A DNA stretch of 5,926 nucleotides from JAAZIN01 sp033809435 (GTDB lineage: Bacteria; Bacillota; Dethiobacteria; DTU022): the NCBI GenBank assembly GCA_033809435.1, contig JAPXLS010000141.1:1-5926 (forward strand). The letters run 5' to 3'. Positions 1 to 5,511 of the stretch are shown here, one piece after another. The notes under the pieces were generated by a model. The model did no database searches, was not told the DNA's origin, and saw only the letters and a program-made list of their open reading frames with translations. Position numbers and translations under genes: made by a program. Positions within the stretch are counted from its first letter, which is position 1. Each line of letters begins with the position of its first letter.

Positions 1-184
1 TGAATGCATATACTATGCGGCCAGAATGCTGCGCAACCGCTATTTGAACCGCGGTTCGCGCGGCTACCGGGGGGACAACCTGGTGGCCATAGGGCCGCGC
101 TATGCTGCAGATCCCCTCTGGGCTGAGAAAGTAGGCCGGACCATGTCCAGAATTGCCCGGGCCGCCATCCCCGGCGGCAGGTAA
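1..184 (+). CDS. C-terminal end of a probable glucosaminidase-family peptidoglycan hydrolase (5' partial)
   Basis: The frame is open from base 2 to a TAA at 182-184 and encodes 60 residues; the gene begins before the window. The visible tail contains YYAARMLRNRYLNRG, then a short loop, then VAIGPRYAADPLWAEKV. An arginine/asparagine-rich 'RNRYL' helix followed by 'RYA-DP-WAEKV' is what I know from the C-terminal end of the glucosaminidase domain (LytG/AcmA/LytD-type endo-beta-N-acetylglucosaminidases), which cuts the glycan backbone of peptidoglycan outside the membrane. The catalytic glutamate would lie upstream of the window and cannot be checked. The protein ends about 15 residues after the motif, so no cell-wall-binding repeats follow the domain. 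Codon use looks like that of the neighbouring genes. A different lysozyme-like fold is possible; family assignment is by motif recall only. Confidence 0.65.
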   Translation, partial: ECIYYAARMLRNRYLNRGSRGYRGDNLVAIGPRYAADPLWAEKVGRTMSRIARAAIPGGR

Positions 185-194
185 CATGATCATG

Positions 195-241
195 GGGCAA
201 GAGTAAACGAATTTTGCCGAATTGTGCGCTTGCCCGGGCAA
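195..241. repeat. Cluster of short direct and inverted repeats upstream of the flippase gene
   Basis: Two 10-bp units lie end to end: CGAATTTTGC (208-217) and CGAATTGTGC (218-227), identical at 9 of 10 positions. They are enclosed by a 7-bp inverted repeat, GGGCAAG (195-201) and CTTGCCC (229-235). The right arm also forms half of a perfect 12-bp palindrome, TTGCCCGGGCAA (230-241). The 10-bp spacing is about one helical turn, which would suit a protein-binding site, but no recognised operator consensus is present. No T-run follows, so a terminator for the upstream gene is not supported. The rest of the 185-360 spacer shows nothing I can name. Confidence 0.35.
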
Positions 242-360
242 TACTGCATGCCCTGTGACCCCCCCGTCCATGCCTTTCATTTCCTCCGGCTGGATGATCT
301 ATCCGTCAGATCGGCGCGCGCTTCTCGAGGCCGGGGGCAGCGCATAAGAATAATAGTGTT

Positions 361-1689
361 ATGCGCAGCGGGGATCTTAAATCATCGTTGATCCGGGGGA
401 CCCTTCAGCTGGCGGCGGCTGGGATCGCGGTTCGCATCATCGGACTGGCAAACCGGATGGCCCTGGCCCGTCTCATCGGGGCCGAGGGACTGGGCCTCTT
501 TGCCATGATCATCCCCCTGTACGGCCTGCTGGCGGTCATTGCCGGACTGGGCCTCTCCGGTGCGGTAACCAAGATGGTTGCCGACCGCTGCGCCAGGGGC
601 GACATTGCCGGCCGGCGCAGGGTCAGGCAGCTCAGCCTTTGCCTTGTCCTGGCCGCAGTTGCCGTTGTCTCGGCGCTGATCTGGTTGACGCCTTCCCTTC
701 CCCTGCACTTTGTCCCTGATCGGCGCATTATCGGCTTTCTGCGGCTCATGCCGGCTGCTTTTATCTTCTCCTCCGTCTCCTCGATTTTACGCAGCGACAG
801 CCAGGGGCAGGGCAAGATGGCCCCCACCGCCCTGTCCCAGGTTGCCGAGCAGGTGGTCCGCGTCGGCGTCGGTCTGGCTGCAGCCTGCATGTTATTTCCC
901 CGGGGCCTGGAAAAAGCCATTACCGGTTTTTTCGGGGGCATCATCGCCGGTGAGATGGCCTGCCTGGCCGTTCTCTATCTGATGCAGCCCGCTGAGGAGA
1001 GAAAAATGCATCTTACGGCCTGCCGCCCCTCCCCCTCCATGCTTGGCGAGCTCTTCTCCCTGGCCCTGCCCATACTGCTCATCCGCCTGAGCACATCCAT
1101 CACCCAGACCGTGGAGTCGCTGCTGATTCCGGGGCGGCTGCAGGCCGCCGGCTTTGCTGTCGGCACGGCTACCACACTTTTCGGCCACTTTGCAGGGATG
1201 GCGCTGCCCTTGCTTTTCCTGCCCACGGTTCTGATCATCCCCCTGACCACCACCCTGGTGCCCGCCATTGCCGGTGCGGTAACCCTGCGCCGGCGCGGCC
1301 GCCTGGAAAGTCTGGTCAATCTGTCTCTCTGGGGAACACTGGCGGTGGGCTCGCTTTCTGCGGCGCTGCTCTACCTGGCCGCAGATCCCCTTACGGCTGC
1401 GCTGTACAGCAGCACTGCATCAGCGGGGCTGGTTACAAAACTGGCCCCCATCGCCCCCTTTGCCTACCTGCAGTTCACCACCGCCGCCATCCTGCACGGC
1501 ATGGGGCGACCCGCTTATGCCGTGGCCGCAGATCTGTCGGGAACGGCGGTAAGCCTGGCCCTGATCTATTATCTCACCGCTTTGCCCCGCTGGGGAATCA
1601 GCGGCGTCACCTGCGGCTATACCTTCAGCTTTGTCATCATATCGCTGCTGGACTACATCATGATCTGCCATTTTGTTAAAAAGGTATAG
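361..1689 (+). CDS. SpoVB-like polysaccharide/lipid flippase (MVF/MATE-like superfamily)
   Basis: This 442-residue, very hydrophobic protein has about 12-13 predicted membrane helices spread over the full length (for example around 14-30, 45-67, 93-110, 164-180, 187-207, 231-247, 286-306, 321-340, 361-378, 388-405 and 412-436). The region around 41-72 (EGLGLFAMIIPLYGLLAVIA, then GLSGAVTKMVA) and the segment at 148-167 (QGQGKMAPTALSQVAEQVVR) match what I know of the stage V sporulation protein B group, relatives of MurJ and Wzx that flip undecaprenyl-linked sugars across the membrane. SpoVB itself acts in spore cortex synthesis; whether this copy is sporulation-specific or a vegetative paralogue cannot be decided. 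Family members are usually about 500-540 residues, so it is short, and the C-terminus stops after the last helix. The ATG at 361 is chosen because no other start codon lies in frame between it and the upstream TGA at 295-297. It has no convincing Shine-Dalgarno sequence. It converges on the DedA gene. Confidence 0.85.
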   Translation: MRSGDLKSSLIRGTLQLAAAGIAVRIIGLANRMALARLIGAEGLGLFAMIIPLYGLLAVIAGLGLSGAVTKMVADRCARGDIAGRRRVRQLSLCLVLAAVAVVSALIWLTPSLPLHFVPDRRIIGFLRLMPAAFIFSSVSSILRSDSQGQGKMAPTALSQVAEQVVRVGVGLAAACMLFPRGLEKAITGFFGGIIAGEMACLAVLYLMQPAEERKMHLTACRPSPSMLGELFSLALPILLIRLSTSITQTVESLLIPGRLQAAGFAVGTATTLFGHFAGMALPLLFLPTVLIIPLTTTLVPAIAGAVTLRRRGRLESLVNLSLWGTLAVGSLSAALLYLAADPLTAALYSSTASAGLVTKLAPIAPFAYLQFTTAAILHGMGRPAYAVAADLSGTAVSLALIYYLTALPRWGISGVTCGYTFSFVIISLLDYIMICHFVKKV

Positions 1690-1696
1690 TGCGCCG

Positions 1697-1725
1697 TGAG
1701 TCAAGGGGACGGAGGATTTGACTCA
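1697..1725. repeat. REP-like palindrome with GGGGACGG loop (putative RAYT-associated element)
   Basis: Perfect 8-bp arms TGAGTCAA (1697-1704) and TTGACTCA (1718-1725) flank a 13-base loop, GGGGACGGAGGAT. It lies 7 bases after the stop codon of the flippase gene. The combination 'GTCAAGGGGACGG...TTGAC' resembles, from memory, short palindromes scattered in many Firmicute and other genomes and found next to genes for REP-associated (IS200-like, Y1) tyrosine transposases. No transposase is present here, so this would be a stand-alone copy moved in trans. No T-run follows on either strand, so it is not a canonical intrinsic terminator, although a hairpin between convergent genes could still affect 3' ends. 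Confidence 0.6.
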
Positions 1726-1783
1726 TCATTATCATCCCGGCCTGTGCTCAAACCTGATGAGAGGGAACATTGCGGCTGGCCCC

Positions 1784-1802
1784 GGGCGAGTGCTGCTCGC
1801 TC
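1784..1802. other. Short hairpin in the convergent spacer
   Basis: GGGCGAG (1784-1790) and CTCGCTC (1796-1802) can pair around a 5-base loop, with one G-T wobble on the + strand. On the - strand the wobble becomes a mismatch and only 5 contiguous pairs remain. It sits 22 bases past the DedA stop codon, where a terminator for the - strand operon would be expected. No T-run follows it in either direction, so termination here would need Rho or another mechanism. This is a weak structural observation. Confidence 0.25.
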
Positions 1803-1823
1803 CTGCTGCTCAACTGCAGCTTG

Positions 1824-2516
1824 TTAGCGCTTTCGGAAACGGGCCAGCAGCGCGTTCAGGGGAATTTTTAAACCCATGCGGCGGTAGAGATAGATCAGGA
1901 GGACGGCGCAGAGAAGCAGCACCGGCCAGACCCAGGGTGAAAGCGAGTGAAGCGCTCTCAGGATGCGGAAAAACAGTCCTGCCGCTCCGGTGAAGATTAC
2001 ACTCCAGCCGATGATCCAGAGGCTGAACAAGGCTCCGCCGAGGGCGGTGGAGAGAATAAAAACAGCAGGGTTCATGTGCATCGCCCCGGCGGGAAAGGAG
2101 ATGAAAGTGCGCGTCACTCCCCAGAGCTGCCCCACAAATATGGAATAGGTGCCGTACTTCTCGATAAAATCATAAACCTTCCTCCAGCGGGAAGGCTCGG
2201 CCGCCCGTTTCCCGGCCGTCCGGTGGTTGCGAAGATGATTTCCCATCACCCGCCCCAGGCTGCCGCCCAGGAAACCCACGATGTAGCTGACGGCGCTCCC
2301 CAGAATGATCCCCGCAGTGGAGGCCAGCAGCAGCTCCGGGAAGGTTGCTTTGCCGCCTAGAACCATGCCCCCTGCCGTCAGCAGCACCACTGTGGAGACA
2401 AAGGGGACCCCGGCGCTCTCCATGAGCATGGCTGCGGCAACGCCCCAGAGACCGTAACTCCGGACCAGCTCACCGCCAAATTGTTGAATTGCCATTAAAA
2501 ATTCCGGCATCTCCAT
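1824..2516 (-). CDS. DedA/VTT-family membrane protein, divergent at conserved charged positions
   Basis: This 230-residue protein has the DedA (SNARE-associated/VTT) pattern: an N-terminal segment with MESAGVPF (32-39), a glycine-rich membrane stretch (GIILGSAVSYIVGFLGG, 69-85), a hydrophilic basic loop (about 93-116), then VTRTFISFPAGAMHMNP (134-150), and a final membrane helix near 196-210 with a basic tail. DedA proteins act in the cytoplasmic membrane; characterised members recycle undecaprenyl phosphate or phosphatidylethanolamine and support proton-motive-force homeostasis. E33, R136 and P142-A-G are kept. Two positions usually acidic or basic/proline are changed: 'PSE/PGE' reads V-S-T (40-42), and 'GRFIPGVR' reads GQLWGVTR (129-136). 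The ATG at 2516 is 3 bp past the ROK stop codon. Its ribosome binding site GGGTGA lies inside the last ROK codons, so the two are probably translationally coupled. It is the last gene of the - strand series. Confidence 0.85.
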   Translation of the reverse strand: MEMPEFLMAIQQFGGELVRSYGLWGVAAAMLMESAGVPFVSTVVLLTAGGMVLGGKATFPELLLASTAGIILGSAVSYIVGFLGGSLGRVMGNHLRNHRTAGKRAAEPSRWRKVYDFIEKYGTYSIFVGQLWGVTRTFISFPAGAMHMNPAVFILSTALGGALFSLWIIGWSVIFTGAAGLFFRILRALHSLSPWVWPVLLLCAVLLIYLYRRMGLKIPLNALLARFRKR

Positions 2517-2519
2517 ACT

Positions 2520-3461
2520 CTATTCACCCGACATCATTGCGTACATGCCCCAGGCGCCGGCCTCCGGTTCGAGCCGGGCGGCAACCACCTTGACCCGTGA
2601 TATGCGCACTGTGGGGGGTATGGCCAGGTCATTGATCTTTTGCTGAAGCGCTTCGACAAGAAAAGGCCTGTGCCTGGCCACGCCTCCTCCCAGCACCAGG
2701 CAGGAAGGATTCAACAGCGTCACCAGATTGGCCAGGGCAGTGCCGATATCCTCCACGGCGTTATCGATGATCGAGCGGGCAAGGCTGTTCCCCGAAGCGG
2801 CCAGATCGAAAACTGCGGCGGTGCCCAGCGGCCCGATAACGGGATCGCTCTCGTCCCACAGCTCCCTGGCGCTGCGGGCAATTCCCTCACCGGAGGCCCA
2901 GGTCTCCAGGCAGTCGCTTCCGCCGCAACCGCAGCGGCGCCCTTTTCCAAAGCGTTTCACATGTCCGATTTCACCGGCGAAACCTCCGCTGCCCCGGTAG
3001 ATCTTTCCGTCAAGGTACAGCCCGCCGCCGATACCGGTGCTGATGGTGATGTAGGCGGCATGGCGGTGGCCGCGCGCCGCACCGTACCTTGCCTCGCCCA
3101 AAATGGCGGCATTGGCGTCATTTTCCAGGTAAAGGGGACAATCAAAGCGGTCCCCCAGCAGATCCCTGAAAGGAACGGGTTCATGCCAGTCCAGATTGGG
3201 CGCCTCGTAAATAATCCCCTTCTCGTGATCGAGCAGCGCGGCAATGCAGACACCCAACCCCGCCAGTTCCCGCCGCTCCCTTCCCGCCTCCTGCAGCGCT
3301 CCCGTCAATGCCTCATCAAGAGCCCCGACCACCTGTGCCGGTCTTGCTTCCGCCGGAGTGGAGAGCCTGCGCCGCAGGATTACATCCTGATCCGGGCCCG
3401 CCAGCATCAGCAGGATCTTCGTTCCCCCCACATCGGCAGCGGCATACACTCTATCATTCAT
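2520..3461 (-). CDS. ROK-family sugar kinase (glucokinase-like)
   Basis: This cytoplasmic protein of 313 residues, the normal length for the family, is expected to phosphorylate a hexose or amino-hexose with ATP. Visible motifs in order: the phosphate-binding loop DVGGTK (10-15); ENDANAA (113-119), with D115 as the catalytic base; the STGIGGG phosphate motif (141-147); GEIGH (163-167), with E164 and H167 as sugar and zinc ligands; a zinc knuckle C177-x-C179-x4-C184 followed by LETWASG; and LVLGGGVA (255-262). There is no N-terminal helix-turn-helix, so it is a kinase rather than a NagC/XylR-type repressor. The usual glycine before the last cysteine (CxCGxxGC) is D183 here. The exact sugar cannot be told; glucose is the default. 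The start at 3461 is fixed by an in-frame TGA three codons upstream (3468-3470) and an AGGAGGG 10 bases away. It sits 37 bp after the UbiB gene and 3 bp before the DedA gene. Confidence 0.92.
   Translation of the reverse strand: MNDRVYAAADVGGTKILLMLAGPDQDVILRRRLSTPAEARPAQVVGALDEALTGALQEAGRERRELAGLGVCIAALLDHEKGIIYEAPNLDWHEPVPFRDLLGDRFDCPLYLENDANAAILGEARYGAARGHRHAAYITISTGIGGGLYLDGKIYRGSGGFAGEIGHVKRFGKGRRCGCGGSDCLETWASGEGIARSARELWDESDPVIGPLGTAAVFDLAASGNSLARSIIDNAVEDIGTALANLVTLLNPSCLVLGGGVARHRPFLVEALQQKINDLAIPPTVRISRVKVVAARLEPEAGAWGMYAMMSGE
2524..2529 (-). promoter_or_regulatory. Ribosome binding site of the DedA gene, inside the ROK gene
   Basis: On the - strand, GGGTGA ends 7 bases before the DedA ATG. 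It overlaps the last two sense codons of the ROK kinase gene (GGT GAA), which is followed by TAG. Ribosomes ending the upstream gene would pass over this site, consistent with coupled translation. Confidence 0.6.
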
Positions 3462-3471
3462 CCCTGTTCAT

Positions 3472-3478
3472 CCCTCCT
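3472..3478 (-). promoter_or_regulatory. Ribosome binding site of the ROK kinase gene
   Basis: AGGAGGG on the - strand lies in the 37-bp gap after the UbiB gene, 10 bases before the ATG at 3461. A nearer ATG (3471-3469) touches the site directly, is out of frame and stops after five codons, so it is not the start. Confidence 0.75.
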
Positions 3479-3498
3479 GGCTCTTCCTTCCACTTCCA

Positions 3499-5172
3499 TC
3501 AGAGCCTCCCTGATCGAAAAACGGCAAATATCCACCAGAGTCCGGCCAGCAGGGCGCCGATGAGCACGATCTCGCTCAGGGGAATCCGCTCCAGCCAGGT
3601 AATGGCGCCGAGTTTGATATTCCGGGAGAGGGCAATGATCAGGCTGGCCAGAACTATGCTGAATCCCAGGCGGTTGCCCATATGCTTGAGCGTTTCCATG
3701 ACCCTGTCAACCTGGGGCAGCTCCAGCTTGAATTTCAGCTCGCCGGCCGTAGAGCTGCGCATGAGCTCGACGGCGTGTTCAGGAAAGGCCTCCAGCAGCC
3801 GCCGGTAACCGCGCAGCGTGCCCCGCAGGCGCCTTGCCTCCAGCTTGAGCTGCCGCCTTTGCAGCGCCGGTGCAAATTTTTTGGCCGCACCGGCCAGGTT
3901 GAAATCCGGATCCAGGCGCGCCACCGTCCCCTCCAGCACCACCATGGCCCTGGAGAGGAGCAAAAAATCATGGGGAAAGCGCAGCCGGTGTTTCACCGCT
4001 ATCTGCATGAGTTTGCGGATCACCTCTCCGGCCACAATATTCTGCAGGGGGACCTCGAAATACTGCTCCTGCAGTTCGTCAATATCGCGGAGCAGCTCCA
4101 GGCGGTTGATGCCCGGCGGCACAAAGGCAAAGTCCAGGAGCTCATCAACAACGGTGGCCGTATCTACACTGTTCAAGGCACGGGCGATAATCACGAATTT
4201 GCCCCGCACCGCCTCGCTGATATAGCCTGCCGAGCCGAAATCCATGAAAAAAAGGGTGCCGTCGGGCAGCACGGCAATATTGCCGGGATGGGGATCACCG
4301 TGAAAAAACCCGTCCACAAAAACCTGTTTGAAAAATGCATCGGCCAGGATTGCCGCCACCTCCTGCGGCGGCGGTTCCGGCGAAGGCTCCTTCAGGTAGC
4401 GGTTGAGGTTGACCCCCTCGCGGTACTCCAGGGTCAGCACATTGCGCGTGGTATTTTCCCAAAAAACACGGGGCAAGCGGATGCGCGCCTCCCCGGCAAA
4501 ATTGTGGCGAAATCGCTCCGCATGGCGCGCCTCCGCGGTATAGTCCAGCTCCCGGAGCAGGATCTGCTTCAGCTCTTCCGCAATGCGGGTGAACCGGTAC
4601 AGGGGGCCCAGGCCGGTGCTGTTGTCAACAAAACGGGCCAGGTCGGTCAGGATGTCCAGATCCCTCTTTATGGTTTCATCAACGCCGGGTCGCTTGACCT
4701 TGACCACAACCTCTTCGCCGCTGTGCAGTAGGGCCCGGTGCACCTGTCCGATTGATGCCGCCGCCAGCGGTTCACTGTCGAAGCGGGCAAAAAGGCTTTC
4801 CGGTGCGGACTTGAGTTCAGCGGCCAGGATCCGCTGCACCTGCTCCGATGGAAATGCAGGCACACGATCCTGCAGCCGGGAGAGCTCTTCTATGTACGAG
4901 GGGGGCAGCAGGTCGGAGCGGGTGCTCAGGAGCTGTCCCAGCTTGACAAATGCCGGCCCCAGCTCGATCAGGGCCATGCGCAGGCGCGTCTCCACCCCCG
5001 GAGGCGCCGCCTCCTCCATTTTCCGCCTCCGCAGGAAAATCTTCTCCCTCAGGCCAAACAGGCGCAGCTGATCCAGGACCTGGGCAAAACCGTACCTGAT
5101 CAAGACCCTCAGGATCTTGCGATATCGCCCCAGGTGGCGCAGCTGCCGCAGAGGCCCCAATCTCAACTTCAT
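3499..5172 (-). CDS. UbiB/AarF (ABC1/ADCK) atypical kinase, membrane anchored
   Basis: At 557 residues the protein is full length for bacterial UbiB. Family signatures are all present: the KxGQ motif K77-L-G-Q80 in the N-terminal extension; the alanine-rich loop AAAS (137-140) that replaces the kinase P-loop; VVVKVKRPG with the ATP lysine K158; the ExD motif E208-L-D210; HGDPHPGN (291-298), with D293 and N298; and the metal-binding DFG (311-313). Two hydrophobic helices at about 503-517 and 533-552 form the C-terminal membrane hairpin. Relatives (UbiB, COQ8, plant ABC1K) are ATPases/kinases needed for ubiquinone or other prenyl-lipid metabolism rather than classic protein kinases. A menaquinone or isoprenoid-lipid role here is inference. 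The ATG at 5172 overlaps the stop codon of the phasin-like gene as ATGA. It has only a weak Shine-Dalgarno sequence of its own, so translation is probably coupled. Confidence 0.95.
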   Translation of the reverse strand: MKLRLGPLRQLRHLGRYRKILRVLIRYGFAQVLDQLRLFGLREKIFLRRRKMEEAAPPGVETRLRMALIELGPAFVKLGQLLSTRSDLLPPSYIEELSRLQDRVPAFPSEQVQRILAAELKSAPESLFARFDSEPLAAASIGQVHRALLHSGEEVVVKVKRPGVDETIKRDLDILTDLARFVDNSTGLGPLYRFTRIAEELKQILLRELDYTAEARHAERFRHNFAGEARIRLPRVFWENTTRNVLTLEYREGVNLNRYLKEPSPEPPPQEVAAILADAFFKQVFVDGFFHGDPHPGNIAVLPDGTLFFMDFGSAGYISEAVRGKFVIIARALNSVDTATVVDELLDFAFVPPGINRLELLRDIDELQEQYFEVPLQNIVAGEVIRKLMQIAVKHRLRFPHDFLLLSRAMVVLEGTVARLDPDFNLAGAAKKFAPALQRRQLKLEARRLRGTLRGYRRLLEAFPEHAVELMRSSTAGELKFKLELPQVDRVMETLKHMGNRLGFSIVLASLIIALSRNIKLGAITWLERIPLSEIVLIGALLAGLWWIFAVFRSGRL

Positions 5173-5471
5173 TGCAGTTTATCTTTGATCAGCGCCGCCA
5201 GTTCATCAATCTTCTTTTCCACCCGCTCCAGATCATCGCGGCTGACAAACTTCTGTTTCCAGGAGCTCTCCATCTTCTCTTTCCACTGCTTGAGCTGCCC
5301 GGCAAGACGCTCCTTCTCTTCTTTCCCCTTTTCGGCCATCCTGCCCAGCAGCTTCTGCGCATCATCGCGCTGCAGCTCGCCCTTTTCTACCAGCATATCG
5401 AAAAGCTCTTCGGCCTTCTCCCTGCTCAGGATGAACAGACCGAGGGTGGCGGAAACAAAATCGTCAAACAT
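5169..5471 (-). CDS. Phasin-like small coiled-coil protein (polyhydroxyalkanoate synthesis regulator family)
   Basis: The protein has 100 residues. The N-terminal segment FDDFVSATLGLFILSREKAE is a short amphipathic/hydrophobic helix. It is followed by EELFDMLVEKGELQRDDAQK and then a highly charged, lysine/glutamate-rich helical region (about 44-74). The end, VSRDDLERVEKKIDELAALI (76-95), is a heptad-like coiled coil. This order (short hydrophobic helix, 'KAEEL...LVEKGE' element, charged helix, C-terminal 'SREDLERVEKKIDEL') is that of the small PhaF/phasin-like proteins common in Firmicutes, often annotated as polyhydroxyalkanoate synthesis regulators. Many such genomes lack a PHA synthase, so granule binding is not assured. 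I chose ATG 5471 because AAAGGAG lies 9 bases upstream; ATG 5480 (three residues longer) directly abuts that site. It is linked to the UbiB gene by a 4-bp overlap, suggesting a shared function. Confidence 0.82.
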   Translation of the reverse strand: MFDDFVSATLGLFILSREKAEELFDMLVEKGELQRDDAQKLLGRMAEKGKEEKERLAGQLKQWKEKMESSWKQKFVSRDDLERVEKKIDELAALIKDKLQ

Positions 5472-5480
5472 CGCATCCAT

Positions 5481-5487
5481 CTCCTTT
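5481..5487 (-). promoter_or_regulatory. Ribosome binding site of the phasin-like gene
   Basis: AAAGGAG on the - strand sits 9 bases before the ATG at 5471 and 0 bases before the in-frame ATG at 5480. The spacing decides in favour of the shorter protein. The site lies in the 40-bp gap after the homocitrate synthase-family gene. Confidence 0.7.
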
Positions 5488-5511
5488 CGGTATTTGAATC
5501 CCCATTCTATT

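Noticed and set aside
214..245. Sigma-70-type promoter (TTGCCG ... AATACT) for the flippase gene
   Set aside because: The spacer is 20 bases and the -10 match is poor; not distinguishable from chance.
296..312. GATCT/AGATC hairpin upstream of the flippase gene
   Set aside because: Only five base pairs with a seven-base loop and no supporting context.
405..944. Open frames on the - strand opposite the flippase gene
   Set aside because: Compositional shadows of a hydrophobic + strand gene; no motifs or ribosome binding sites.
1690..1823. Intrinsic terminator between the convergent genes
   Set aside because: Two hairpins are present, but neither is followed by a T-run on either strand.
3454..3471. 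Five-codon leader ORF overlapping the ROK start
   Set aside because: Its ATG abuts the AGGAGGG with no spacing, so initiation there is unlikely; the same site is well placed for the ROK ATG.
2640..3563. Open frame on the + strand (307 codons) opposite the ROK gene
   Set aside because: It is a shadow of the ROK coding sequence, with low-complexity basic composition and no family resemblance.
3682..4731. Long open frame on the + strand (349 codons) opposite the UbiB kinase gene
   Set aside because: It is fully antisense to a gene with every family motif intact. Its translation is rich in Gln, His, Arg and Gly, with no recognisable domain. Such frames are common opposite GC-rich genes.
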